This document shows, piece after piece, positions 54,610 through 63,350 of a stretch of 64,000 nt of DNA. The first letter of the stretch is position 1. Each line of letters begins with the position of its first letter. Source of the DNA: Bacillus tequilensis KCTC 13622 (GTDB taxonomy: Bacteria; Bacillota; Bacilli; Bacillales; Bacillaceae); the NCBI RefSeq assembly GCF_000507145.1, contig NZ_AYTO01000036.1, forward strand, positions 124,001 to 188,000. The letters are read 5' to 3'. Below the pieces are notes generated by a model. The model made no database searches. It saw only the letters and a list, made by a program, of their open reading frames with translations, and was not told where the DNA came from. The position numbers and the translations under genes were made by a program.

Positions 54610-56058
54610 TTATTCTGATGAGGATTGTGAATCCGCAGCGGACTCATCCTGATCTTGGTTTTGATCTTTATTTTCGTCTTGTTTTTGATCATTGCTGTTT
54701 TTATCATTGTTTGTTGTATCTTCTCGCTGTTTGTTATCTTGATCATTCGTTTGCTTATCTGTGTCATCCTGGTTCCCTGATGTATTGCTGCTGTTGCCAT
54801 TCCTGGATGTAGTGCTCTTTTTAGACGTCAGCTTGATTTTGGCATTCTTCTGCCCCAAGGACCAGGTTACATTCTGCGGCCCGTTCACTTCAAGCTGCAC
54901 GCTATGCTCCCCGTCCTCTAAATCTGAAACATTCACATACAGTTCTATATCTGATTTCTTCAGTTTTCTTATATTGGCGGGGGAGCCTTTAGCCGTCACA
55001 TCTATCGCTTGCGATTCAGGATCAAGAAATTCGATGTTTTGCGAGCTGCTCAGCCCCACAGTCTTAATTGAGACATTTTCAAACTTCTGATCCGCTTCAC
55101 TATCAACTTCTATATGCAATGTCACCTTTGACGGCGAGATTTTTTTGATGCCGTCAGGAAGCGGAATATCTGCCTCGATATCGGAATCCTTGTTGATTTT
55201 GCTTAAATCTAAGCTGACGCCGTCAACAAATTCAAGAGAATCCAACACATCCTGCGAGCCGTAAACCGTTACCTCACTGGGGCTGGATTCAATATTTGCT
55301 ATGCTGACACCGTCTGGAAGGCTTCCTGTCCGTTCAATTTTAAAGGGCACTTTTTTACTCGGACTCGTCACCGGAACAGTAATCTTAATGACCGATGGCT
55401 CTACATCAACAGGAAGCGCGTTTCCATCCTTATCATAGACAGTCACTTTCGCTTCCTGATCAATCGTTTCATCTGCATTTTCCAAATTCACTGAAGCTTT
55501 CACAAGAGAAATATTATCGATTACATTTTTAGATCCGGTAATCTGCACATTTTTCGGACTGACAATCGGCTGCTCCGGGGAATAGCCTTTTTTCATTTTG
55601 CTTTTGTTGTAATACTCCACTTCTACGGGAAAGCTTTTAGTCGTCCGTTCTTGAATGGTCACTGTCGTAACAGACGGATTGATTGAAATTGTCAGCCCAT
55701 CCGACACGTTTTTGGCCTTAAGCTCGACCTTATGTGTGCCGGTTTTCAAATGTTCCATATCGGCATATATTTCAAAGTTCTTTGTCTGCCTAGCCTTTTT
55801 CACGGCGCTTGTCGAACCTTTTATCGTGACATTAACCGTTTGCGGCACACCCGTCACGACATAATTTTCATCATCATAATACGCTTTGACCGGAATATCA
55901 GTCAGTGTTGCCTCATCTGTTGTTGATGTCGGAAAGAAAGATTCACCCGGTTTTTTCGGAGTCGGTGCTTGATTGCTGTTAACCGCCACATAAAGCAAGA
56001 GTGCGAAAAGCAGAGCGATAATTTTCACAGCCCAGCGGTTGTTTAAGAATTTATCCAT
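54610..56058 (-). CDS. cdaR: CdaA regulator CdaR (YbbR)
   Basis: This is a 482-residue protein with one N-terminal membrane span (VKIIALLFALLLYVAV) and four extracellular YbbR-type repeats (for example VNVTIKGSTSAVKKARQTKNF and the similar stretches near 150, 230 and 310). It ends in a long Gln/Asn/Asp/Lys-rich low-complexity tail from about residue 405. It regulates the diadenylate cyclase. The ATG at 56058 overlaps the cdaA stop; the frame's earlier ATG lies inside cdaA. Confidence 0.93.
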   Translation of the reverse strand: MDKFLNNRWAVKIIALLFALLLYVAVNSNQAPTPKKPGESFFPTSTTDEATLTDIPVKAYYDDENYVVTGVPQTVNVTIKGSTSAVKKARQTKNFEIYADMEHLKTGTHKVELKAKNVSDGLTISINPSVTTVTIQERTTKSFPVEVEYYNKSKMKKGYSPEQPIVSPKNVQITGSKNVIDNISLVKASVNLENADETIDQEAKVTVYDKDGNALPVDVEPSVIKITVPVTSPSKKVPFKIERTGSLPDGVSIANIESSPSEVTVYGSQDVLDSLEFVDGVSLDLSKINKDSDIEADIPLPDGIKKISPSKVTLHIEVDSEADQKFENVSIKTVGLSSSQNIEFLDPESQAIDVTAKGSPANIRKLKKSDIELYVNVSDLEDGEHSVQLEVNGPQNVTWSLGQKNAKIKLTSKKSTTSRNGNSSNTSGNQDDTDKQTNDQDNKQREDTTNNDKNSNDQKQDENKDQNQDQDESAADSQSSSE

Positions 56059-56872
56059 TTTTCTTGCCCCTCCAATACCAGCGGTTAGAAGAAGTGTCTC
56101 TGGTGTTTTTCTTAAACTCGGCTTCAAGCATTTCTTTCAGCGCTTCTTCAGTCAGCTCTCTGTGAAGGTCGCCGTTCTTCGCCACACTGACGCCGCCGGT
56201 CTCTTCAGACACAATAATCGTCAAGCTGTCTGTTACTTCACTGATGCCGACAGCCGCTCTGTGCCGCGTACCCAGTTCTTTCGAAATAAACGGGCTTTCA
56301 GAAAGCGGCAGATAACAGGCGGCCGCGGCAATTTCATTATTCTTCATGATCACCGCGCCGTCATGAAGCGGGGTATTCGGAATAAAAATATTGATCAGCA
56401 GCTCAGAGCTGACTTTGGCATTCAATGGTATGCCGGTCTCAATATAATCCCCCATTCCAGTATCCCGCTCAATGGTCAGCAGAGCGCCTATACGGCGTTT
56501 CGCCATATAATTGATCGCTTTTGTGATGGCCTCAATGGTTTTCTGCTGCGCTTCTTCCACAGGCGTGCCGCTCCTTGAAAAAAAGCGGCCGCGGCCGAGC
56601 TGTTCAAGCGCTCTTCTCAGCTCAGGCTGAAAAATAATAATAATTGCTAAAAATCCCCATGTTATCGCTTGGTCCATCAGCCATTGAAGTGTGCTGAGAC
56701 CCAAGTATTGGCTGGCCATACGGACAAGCACGATCACAACAATTCCTTTTAACAGCTGGACCGCTTTCGTGCCGCGTATCACCATAATCAATTTATATAT
56801 CACATACCAAACAAGGAGAATATCAACGGCATTGCCGAGGTACTGCAAAAAAGGGATATCCTCAAAAGCCAT
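56051..56872 (-). CDS. cdaA: Diadenylate cyclase CdaA
   Basis: CdaA makes c-di-AMP from two ATP. The 273-residue protein has three N-terminal membrane spans and a DAC domain with the motifs NTPLHDGAVIM (DGA) and GTRHRAAVG (RHR). GGAGG eight bases before ATG 56872 sets the start; the nine codons before it are not used. The operon with cdaR and glmM ties c-di-AMP to cell-wall precursor supply. Confidence 0.97.
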   Translation of the reverse strand: MAFEDIPFLQYLGNAVDILLVWYVIYKLIMVIRGTKAVQLLKGIVVIVLVRMASQYLGLSTLQWLMDQAITWGFLAIIIIFQPELRRALEQLGRGRFFSRSGTPVEEAQQKTIEAITKAINYMAKRRIGALLTIERDTGMGDYIETGIPLNAKVSSELLINIFIPNTPLHDGAVIMKNNEIAAAACYLPLSESPFISKELGTRHRAAVGISEVTDSLTIIVSEETGGVSVAKNGDLHRELTEEALKEMLEAEFKKNTRDTSSNRWYWRGKKNG

Positions 56873-57003
56873 TTCCTCGTCCTCCACGAATTCAGTCATT
56901 TCGTATTTTGTGTTTTACGTGTTACGCATATGTACTTTACATAGCGAGCCCATTATACCACATTTCGATTTGGCAAGTGAAATGTGCCCACCTTCTCAGC
57001 CCG

Positions 57004-57040
57004 CAAAAAAAGAGCAAAGCGGCTGATACGCTTTACTCTT
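57004..57040 (-). terminator. Terminator of sigW-rsiW
   Basis: AGAGTAAAGCG / CGCTTTGCTCT (one G-U pair) and seven Ts on the minus strand, overlapping the rsiW stop. Confidence 0.8.
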
Positions 57041-57659
57041 TTCCGTTTGGATCTAATGCATGGAATATACTTTTCCCCGCAGACTTCATCTTGTACCATG
57101 TCCAGTCGAATAATTGATTGATTTCTTCAATCTGACCTGTGACTTGTCCAGCAGAGGCCATATACTTTTCGCCGTTTACGACAGTTACATCCCCGTCTAT
57201 TTTTCCTTTAATGATCAGCTTGCCGTTTTTGACAGTCACATCACCTTTGACCGTCTCACCTTCAGGCACGATCACAGTGCTGTTATGCACCACTAGATTC
57301 GGCTGCTTGGACACGCTGAAATTGTGGTCATTATGCCAGCTGTTAAAAAAACCTCCGCCCATCAAAATGATGAATACCGCAGCAGCTGCGATAACGGGAT
57401 GGGATCTGAACCATCTTTTCACAGAAGCTCTTTTCTTCTCCTTAGGCAATTTTGCCATGACGTTAGCGGTAAAATTTGCGGGGGCTTCAACATGCGATGT
57501 GCTCCGGACGAGCGCTATGGATTTTTCCATCTCATAAAAATGCTTTTTGCATTTCTCGCATGTCTCAAGATGTTCCTTTAATTCGTGTTCATCTTTTGGA
57601 AGGATATCTCCATCAAGATGCATATGCATAAGCTGCACAATTTGTTCAGGACAGCTCAT
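57033..57659 (-). CDS. rsiW: Anti-sigma-W factor RsiW
   Basis: The 208-residue single-pass membrane protein holds SigW inactive. The cytoplasmic zinc-binding anti-sigma domain has His and Cys in HLETCEKCKKHF (H-x3-C-x2-C, about 30-41). The membrane span is at about 88-103 (AAAAVFIILMGGGFF) and the outer domain has polymer-forming-like repeats (VTVKNGKLIIKGKIDGDVTV). It is degraded by PrsW and RasP under envelope stress. It follows sigW by 13 bases. Confidence 0.95.
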   Translation of the reverse strand: MSCPEQIVQLMHMHLDGDILPKDEHELKEHLETCEKCKKHFYEMEKSIALVRSTSHVEAPANFTANVMAKLPKEKKRASVKRWFRSHPVIAAAAVFIILMGGGFFNSWHNDHNFSVSKQPNLVVHNSTVIVPEGETVKGDVTVKNGKLIIKGKIDGDVTVVNGEKYMASAGQVTGQIEEINQLFDWTWYKMKSAGKSIFHALDPNGKE

Positions 57660-57672
57660 TTCATCACCCCAC

Positions 57673-58236
57673 TTAAAGATCCCTTAATTGTTTTCTGAGA
57701 GCCTCTCTGCCTCTGTGAATCCGCGTTTTTACAGTCCCAACAGGAATATTCAGAATCTCGCCGATTTCAATTAATGAGAGTTCGTCAATATACTTTAATA
57801 CGATGACGGTTCTGTATTTGTCAGGAAGCTTTAAAATTTTCTGCTGAATCGTGTGTGAGAGCTCCAGCGACACAACTGCATCCTCAGGCAAAACTCCGTC
57901 TGCGGCGATTTGCGAATACATGGTCAAGCCTTCCGTACCAGCCACCACTGCATCGAGGTAATAATCTGGCTTCTTTTTGCGAATGCGGTCAATGGTCAAA
58001 TTGGTGGCAATTCGGTAAAGCCAAGTTGAAAATTTCCGGTTAATATCAAAACTGTCGATATTAACGTACGCTCTGATGAAAGCCTCCTGTGCAATATCCT
58101 CCGCCTCATGCACATTGCCAAGCATACGGTAGCAAAGCTGATAAATTTTATCTTTGTAAATATCTACGATGTCTGCAAATGCATTTTGATCGCCTTTTTT
58201 GACTTGCTTAATTCTCTTTTTAATCATCATTTCCAT
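57673..58236 (-). CDS. sigW: ECF sigma factor SigW
   Basis: This is a 187-residue ECF sigma factor controlling the antibiosis/envelope-stress regulon. Region 2 (MLGNVHEAEDIAQEAFIRAY and FSTWLYRIATNLTIDRIRKK) and region 4 (DELSLIEIGEILNIPVGTVK, TRIHRGREALRKQL) are clear. It is transcribed from its own sigma-W promoter just upstream. Confidence 0.98.
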   Translation of the reverse strand: MEMMIKKRIKQVKKGDQNAFADIVDIYKDKIYQLCYRMLGNVHEAEDIAQEAFIRAYVNIDSFDINRKFSTWLYRIATNLTIDRIRKKKPDYYLDAVVAGTEGLTMYSQIAADGVLPEDAVVSLELSHTIQQKILKLPDKYRTVIVLKYIDELSLIEIGEILNIPVGTVKTRIHRGREALRKQLRDL

Positions 58237-58270
58237 ATTTATCTAACCTCTGCCTTCACCGGTCTGTATG

Positions 58271-58298
58271 TATACGAGCTTCGTTTCAAAAGGTTTCA
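58271..58298 (-). promoter_or_regulatory. Autoregulatory sigma-W promoter
   Basis: TGAAAC (58293-58298), 16 bases, CGTATA (58271-58276) on the minus strand, 35 bases above sigW. It fits the sigma-W consensus (TGAAAC-16-CGTA). Confidence 0.9.
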
Positions 58299-58429
58299 AC
58301 TTTTTTATAGAATAAGTTTATCAAATTTTTGGCAGGGTGTAGATGGTAATTCGTGAATAAACTACCTTAACATATTTTTAAAATTACTATACAGACTGAA
58401 CAGTTAGAAGTTGAAATGATTTTAAAAAA

Positions 58430-58460
58430 GAAAAAAGACACCTTTTGGTCAAAGGTGTCT
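58430..58460 (-). terminator. Terminator of the tRNA operon
   Basis: GACACCTTT / AAAGGTGTC-type stem followed by TTTTTTC on the minus strand, directly after tRNA-Gln. Confidence 0.85.
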
Positions 58461-58464
58461 GTGA

Positions 58465-58536
58465 CTGGGCTAGCTGGATTCGAACCAACGCATGACGGAG
58501 TCAAAGTCCGTTGCCTTACCGCTTGGCTATAGCCCA
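58465..58536 (-). tRNA. tRNA-Gln (anticodon UUG)
   Basis: Cloverleaf on the minus strand with acceptor TGGGCTA/TAGCCCA, anticodon stem ACGGA/TCCGT and loop CTTTGAC. The CCA end is not encoded. Last gene of the five-tRNA operon. Confidence 0.93.
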
Positions 58537-58540
58537 ATAA

Positions 58541-58625
58541 TGGTGGAGGGGGGCAGATTCGAACTGCCGAACCCTGAGGGAGCGGATTTACAGTCCGCCG
58601 CGTTTAGCCACTTCGCTACCCCTCC
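58541..58625 (-). tRNA. tRNA-Tyr (anticodon GUA)
   Basis: 85 bases with acceptor GGAGGGG/CCCCTCC, a long variable arm, anticodon loop CTGTAAA and encoded CCA. Confidence 0.94.
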
Positions 58626-58647
58626 ATATTAATAGTAAGAAACACAG

Positions 58648-58720
<73 letters not shown>

Positions 58721-58724
58721 AAGA

Positions 58725-58800
58725 TGGTGGAGGATGACGGGCTCGAACCGCCGACCCTCTGCTTGTAAGGCAGATGCTCTCCCAGCTGAGCTAATCCTCC
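58725..58800 (-). tRNA. tRNA-Val (anticodon UAC)
   Basis: 76 bases with acceptor GGAGGAT/ATCCTCC, anticodon loop CTTACAA and encoded CCA. Confidence 0.94.
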
Positions 58801-58803
58801 AAA

Positions 58804-58878
58804 TGGTGACCCGTACGGGATTCGAACCCGTGTTACCGCCGTGAAAGGGCGGTGTCTTAACCGCTTGACCAACGGGCC
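58804..58878 (-). tRNA. tRNA-Glu (anticodon UUC)
   Basis: 75 bases with acceptor GGCCCGT/ACGGGTC, anticodon stem CCGCC/GGCGG, loop CTTTCAC and encoded CCA. First gene of the operon. Confidence 0.94.
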
Positions 58879-58908
58879 GTTTGTGTTCTCGTCGAGCTGA
58901 CAAAAGTT

Positions 58909-58938
58909 ATTATATACAGGTTATCCCCCCTTTGTAAA
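58909..58938 (-). promoter_or_regulatory. tRNA operon promoter
   Basis: TTTACA (58933-58938), 18 bases, TATAAT (58909-58914) on the minus strand, 30 bases above tRNA-Glu. A run of six Gs in the spacer is unusual. Confidence 0.8.
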
Positions 58939-59058
58939 GGGTAAAATTAAATTTTTTATTTTCAAACTTTTTAACTCCTTTTTTAACTGAAAAAGCCTCC
59001 TGCCATTAGTCATTTATTTTATGATAGAGACAAGCAAAGTAAGAGAGGAGAAACCATT

Positions 59059-59514
59059 ATGATTCTAGTCAGTTCTTGTCTTGGAGGCATTGAATGCAGA
59101 TATAACGGCTCTCACGCCGCGTCAGCGAAAATCAGAAAACTCGTCAATGAAAATAAAGCGGTCATGGCTTGCCCTGAGCTTCTCGGCGGCTTCTCAACTC
59201 CCCGTGAGCCTGCAGAAATCATCGGAGGCACCGGTGAGGATGTTCTCAATGGCAACGCGAAAATCGTGACAGCTTCTGGGGAAGATGTCACAGAACTATA
59301 TATGAAAGGTGCCGCTAAAACGTTAGCTTACGCAAAAGAAATCAGCGCCTCTGCCATCATCTTAAAAGAAAACAGTCCATCGTGCGGAAGCGGATTTATT
59401 TATAACGGCACGTTTTCTGGCAAAAAAATCACCGGCAGCGGAGTAACCGCAGCACTGTTAAAACAAGCGGGCTACCGTGTCATTTCAGAAAACCAGCTAG
59501 ACGATATATTGTAA
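59059..59514 (+). CDS. ybbK: DUF523 protein YbbK
   Basis: This 151-residue protein has the DUF523 pattern: VSSCLGGIECRYNGS at the N-terminus, CPELLGGFSTPREPAEI (about 36) and LKENSPSCGSGFIYNG (about 106). The repeated conserved cysteines suggest a metal or Fe-S centre. The domain is also found fused or next to DUF1722 and 2-thiouracil-desulfurase (TudS) proteins, so a desulfurase activity is plausible. AGAGGAG precedes the ATG and ybbJ follows after 12 bases. Confidence 0.83.
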   Translation: MILVSSCLGGIECRYNGSHAASAKIRKLVNENKAVMACPELLGGFSTPREPAEIIGGTGEDVLNGNAKIVTASGEDVTELYMKGAAKTLAYAKEISASAIILKENSPSCGSGFIYNGTFSGKKITGSGVTAALLKQAGYRVISENQLDDIL

Positions 59515-59526
59515 GGAGGCCGCCAC

Positions 59527-60015
59527 ATGACTTCAGACATTTCTTTATCCTTCTATAAGCCTGAACACTTGCCGGAGCTTCAATCATTCACGCTAAACAA
59601 TGATGACAAACGCTTTACCGCTCTTCCCAAAGAGGTGCTGACTCAAGCTTTGGGCGTACAGGACCGGTATCCGGTTGTCATCTTAAAAAACGATCTGCCA
59701 GTCGGTTTTTTTATTTTACACACATCAAGAGAAACGCTTGCGCCCTATTCTAACAATCCATTTGCTTTACTGCTCAGTTCCCTGTCTTTAAACGCTGTGC
59801 ATCACGAAAAAGGCTATGCAAAAAAAGCAATGCTTCAGCTTCCCGCTTTTGTGGGCGGTTATTTTCCATGGTGTGATGAAATCATTTTGGCCGTCAATCA
59901 TTTGAACACACGCGCAAAGCACCTTTATATGAAATGCGGGTTCCTTGATAAAGGGCGGAGAAGAATCGGACCGCTTGGCGAACAGCTCATTCTGCATTAT
60001 TTCTTATCACCTTGA
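59527..60015 (+). CDS. ybbJ: GNAT acetyltransferase YbbJ
   Basis: This 162-residue GNAT protein shows the order of the fold: a substrate-side N-terminus (FYKPEHLPELQSFTLN), the core strand LLSSLSLNAVHHEKGYAKKAML (acetyl-CoA loop, split here in two) and the terminal NTRAKHLYMKCGFLDKG. The substrate is unknown. It is translated directly after ybbK from AAGGAGG. Confidence 0.82.
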   Translation: MTSDISLSFYKPEHLPELQSFTLNNDDKRFTALPKEVLTQALGVQDRYPVVILKNDLPVGFFILHTSRETLAPYSNNPFALLLSSLSLNAVHHEKGYAKKAMLQLPAFVGGYFPWCDEIILAVNHLNTRAKHLYMKCGFLDKGRRRIGPLGEQLILHYFLSP

Positions 60016-60048
60016 ATGAAATAAAATTTCAAAAATTCAAAAACATAG

Positions 60049-60078
60049 TTGAAATATCATGACATAAATGAATATACT
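60049..60078 (+). promoter_or_regulatory. murQ operon promoter
   Basis: TTGAAA (60049-60054), 18 bases, TATACT (60073-60078), about 40 bases before murQ. It is the likely target region of MurR; no clear operator dyad is seen. Confidence 0.6.
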
Positions 60079-60118
60079 GAATATTGGGATATATTATTTT
60101 TGAACAGGGGGCATCCTC

Positions 60119-61039
60119 ATGTCAGAATCAGAACTATTAAACCTTCACCATCTTACAACGGAATCACGCAATCGCCAAACAGCGGAAATCCACAAAGCAA
60201 GCACATTCGGCATTCTCCAAATGATCAACGACGAAGATCAGAAAGTCGCTGCCGCCGTTCAGCGGGTTCTCCCCGAAATCAAAACAGCTGTAGACTGCGC
60301 ATATGACTCATTTCAAAATGGAGGGCGCCTTATATACACGGGCGCCGGCACAAGCGGCAGGCTCGGTGTCATGGATGCTGTTGAATGTCCTCCCACTTAT
60401 AGCGTAAGCCCGGATCAGGTCATCGGAATCATGGCTGGAGGCCCCAAAGCATTTTTGCAGGCGGCTGAAGGAATTGAAGACAGTGAAGAAGCAGGAGCTA
60501 AGGATTTAAAAAACATACAACTCACTTCAAACGACACCGTCATTGCTATTGCAGCAAGCGGCCGCACACCTTATGCTGCTGGCGCCCTAACATACGCCCG
60601 CAAAGTCGGAGCACACACCATCGCCCTTACCTGTAATGAAAATTCCGCCATCAGCAAAAACGCGGATCACCGCATTGAGGTTGTCGTCGGACCTGAGGCC
60701 ATTACAGGATCAACACGTATGAAAGCGGCAACCGCTCATAAAATGATTCTAAACATGATCTCCACCGCAGTAATGGTCAAAATCGGCAAGGTTTACGAAA
60801 ACTTGATGGTAGACGTCAACGTCAGCAACAAAAAGCTAAAAGAACGCGCCATCAGCATCATCCAAAGCCTCACCAACGCTTCATACGACACAGCCAGAAA
60901 CACACTCGAACAAGCCAATCATCACGTAAAGACGGCAATCGTCATGCTCAAAACGAGCACAGATCAGAATCAAGCCAAGACATTGCTCGATGAAGCAAAC
61001 GGTTTCATCGATAAAGCAATCGAAAATTACCATCCATGA
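60119..61039 (+). CDS. murQ: N-acetylmuramic acid 6-phosphate etherase
   Basis: MurQ cleaves the lactyl ether of MurNAc-6-P to GlcNAc-6-P and D-lactate. The 306-residue SIS protein has [21 protein letters not shown] (two parts, about 73), [14 protein letters not shown] (about 142) and [16 protein letters not shown], with the catalytic Glu near 83. It starts the recycling operon murQ-murR-murP-amiE; GGGGGC precedes the ATG. Confidence 0.95.
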   Translation: MSESELLNLHHLTTESRNRQTAEIHKASTFGILQMINDEDQKVAAAVQRVLPEIKTAVDCAYDSFQNGGRLIYTGAGTSGRLGVMDAVECPPTYSVSPDQVIGIMAGGPKAFLQAAEGIEDSEEAGAKDLKNIQLTSNDTVIAIAASGRTPYAAGALTYARKVGAHTIALTCNENSAISKNADHRIEVVVGPEAITGSTRMKAATAHKMILNMISTAVMVKIGKVYENLMVDVNVSNKKLKERAISIIQSLTNASYDTARNTLEQANHHVKTAIVMLKTSTDQNQAKTLLDEANGFIDKAIENYHP

Positions 61040-61055
61040 TAAGGAGAGACCAAGA

Positions 61056-61907
61056 ATGGCATCAGGCGGTTTAGCGATTATCCAATCCATGAAGCATAAG
61101 CTACCTCCATCCGAACGTAAACTTGCAGATTATATCCTAACTCATCCCCACAAAGCAATCGAAAGCACCGTCAGTGAAATCAGCACCTTAGCCAATTCAA
61201 GTGACGCCGCCGTCATCAGGCTCTGCAAATCACTCGGATTAAAGGGATTCCAAGATTTAAAAATGAGAGTGGCAGGCGATCTGGCAAAGCCTGCTGTACA
61301 AGGCTACCGGGACATTGCGCCTCACGAACCGCTGTCCTCCATTTCTGAAAAAACGGCAGGCAATGCCATTCAAGCTATCCAGGATACTTCGGACCTGATG
61401 GACTACAAAGAGCTTGAACGAGCGGTTTCTCTGCTTCTCAAAGCTCACACCGTGCATTTTATCGGCGTCGGAGCTTCAGGAATTGTCGCCAAGGACGCCC
61501 AGCAAAAATGGCTTCGCATTCATAAACAAGCAACCGCGTTTACAGACACTCATCTTGTGGCATCACTCATCGCAAATGCAGATAAGGATGACATCGTATT
61601 CGCCATTTCGTTTTCGGGAGAGACGCAGGAAATGATTGAACTGCTCACCATGGCTAAGGAAAAGGGCATCACAACGATCAGCCTTACACAATTCAGTCAG
61701 ACATCCGTCTCCGCGCTGGCTGATGTCCCGTTGTACACGGCACATTCCAACGAAGCCTTGATTCGAAGCGCAGCCACTTCCTCCCGCCTCGCCCAGCTTT
61801 TTATGATTGATGTTTTGTTTTTAGGCATGGCGGCTGAGCAGTATGAAGAAACAACCGGCTATATTGATAAAACAAGAGCAGCCATACAATCTATGAGAAA
61901 AAAATAG
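61056..61907 (+). CDS. murR: RpiR-family regulator MurR
   Basis: This 283-residue regulator has an N-terminal RpiR helix-turn-helix (SEISTLANSSDAAVIRLCKS, LGLKGFQDLKMRVA) and a C-terminal SIS domain (FIGVGASGIVAKDAQQKW) that would bind MurNAc-6-P. I start at ATG 61056, with AAGGAG upstream and 16 bases after murQ; the open frame begins inside murQ. Confidence 0.93.
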   Translation: MASGGLAIIQSMKHKLPPSERKLADYILTHPHKAIESTVSEISTLANSSDAAVIRLCKSLGLKGFQDLKMRVAGDLAKPAVQGYRDIAPHEPLSSISEKTAGNAIQAIQDTSDLMDYKELERAVSLLLKAHTVHFIGVGASGIVAKDAQQKWLRIHKQATAFTDTHLVASLIANADKDDIVFAISFSGETQEMIELLTMAKEKGITTISLTQFSQTSVSALADVPLYTAHSNEALIRSAATSSRLAQLFMIDVLFLGMAAEQYEETTGYIDKTRAAIQSMRKK

Positions 61908-61932
61908 GACGGCTTGAAGAGGAGGGGTTTTG

Positions 61933-63297
61933 ATGAGCAAAGAAAACAACTACCATCATCTCGCAAAGAAAATCCTTGCGCTATGCGGAGGAAAATCCAA
62001 TATTTCTTCGTATACGCATTGCATGACACGCCTGCGTATTACGATTTACGATGAAAATAAAGCGGATGCCCAGGCTTTAAGAGAGCTTGACGGCATATTG
62101 GGGGTGGTCGAAGCTGAAACCTTACAAATCATCCTCGGCACCGGAGTCGTTAATCATGTGACTGCCGCTTTCTCAAAGCTCGTGGCAGAAGAAGGTGTCG
62201 ATGTCAAAGAAGCAGCGGTAAAAAAGAAAGCCGATATCAACCGGAAAAACGCCACTCCTTTTAAACTATTCTTACGTAAAGTTGCCAGCATCTTTATTCC
62301 TCTTATTCCCGCACTCGTGGCTTCCGGTTTAATCACCGGGATTACAAAAGCCATCATTCAAGCCGAATGGCTCTCTGCAGAATCACAAATCGCCATTATC
62401 CTGACAGTGATCGGCTCAGGGCTGTTCACATATCTCGGTATTCTCGTCGGCATCAACGCATCGAAAGAATTTGGCGGGACACCCGCTCTTGGAGCTCTGG
62501 CAGGGATCTTGATTATAAATCCGGAGATCGCAAAGATCAGTTTATTCGGAGAACAGCTTCTTCCGGGCAGAGGAGGTCTGATCGGGGTTCTTTTCGCAGC
62601 CATATTTATTGCTTACACCGAACAATTTGTCCGCCGTTTTATTCCTCAATCACTCGATATCATTGTCACCCCAACCGTTTCACTGTTACTCACCGGAATC
62701 GTCACGTATGTCGTATTTATGCCTTTAGGCGGCTTCATTTCTGACGCCATTACATCAGGCCTTCTCTCCATCTTGGACATCGGCGGCATCGCTGCCGGCT
62801 TTATTCTGGGCGCAGCCTTCCTTCCTCTCGTCGTAACCGGACTGCATCAAGGCTTAACGCCAGTGCACATGGAACTGATCAATTCAATCGGCAATGATCC
62901 TTTGCTCCCTATTCTGGCGATGGGAGGCGCAGGACAGGTAGGCGCTGCCTTTGCCATTTTTGTAAAAACAAAAAAAACAACCTTGAGAAAAGCAATCGCT
63001 GGAGGGCTGCCTTCGGGGCTGCTCGGCATCGGTGAACCGCTTATCTTCGGCGTCACGCTGCCACTCGGCCGTCCGTTTATAACAGCATGCTTAGGAGCTG
63101 GAGTCGGCGGCGCTTTTCAAGCCTATTTTCAAGTAGCCACCAGTGCGATCGGGGTCTCCGGGCTGCCGCTTTCCTTTCTCGTCCTGCCTTCGCAAATCAT
63201 CCTATATATCATCGGACTCTTTATTTCTACTGTAGCCGGCTTTTTATTGACCTACGCCTTCGGATATAAAGATGAAATGGCTTCTCAGTTCGATTAA
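61933..63297 (+). CDS. murP: PTS EIIBC component for MurNAc, MurP
   Basis: This is a 454-residue IIB-IIC protein. The IIB domain has the phosphorylated Cys in SYTHCMTRLRI (about 29) and the IIC domain has about 10 spans with the sugar-specificity loop GIGEPLIFGVTLPLGRPF (about 360). No IIA domain is present, so it must borrow one. TTG one codon earlier is an alternative start. It imports MurNAc as MurNAc-6-P for MurQ. Confidence 0.93.
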   Translation: MSKENNYHHLAKKILALCGGKSNISSYTHCMTRLRITIYDENKADAQALRELDGILGVVEAETLQIILGTGVVNHVTAAFSKLVAEEGVDVKEAAVKKKADINRKNATPFKLFLRKVASIFIPLIPALVASGLITGITKAIIQAEWLSAESQIAIILTVIGSGLFTYLGILVGINASKEFGGTPALGALAGILIINPEIAKISLFGEQLLPGRGGLIGVLFAAIFIAYTEQFVRRFIPQSLDIIVTPTVSLLLTGIVTYVVFMPLGGFISDAITSGLLSILDIGGIAAGFILGAAFLPLVVTGLHQGLTPVHMELINSIGNDPLLPILAMGGAGQVGAAFAIFVKTKKTTLRKAIAGGLPSGLLGIGEPLIFGVTLPLGRPFITACLGAGVGGAFQAYFQVATSAIGVSGLPLSFLVLPSQIILYIIGLFISTVAGFLLTYAFGYKDEMASQFD

Positions 63298-63350
63298 ATT
63301 ATGTCTGTTCAGGGATAATAACCCGATAGAAGCACGAAAGGAGCAACCTT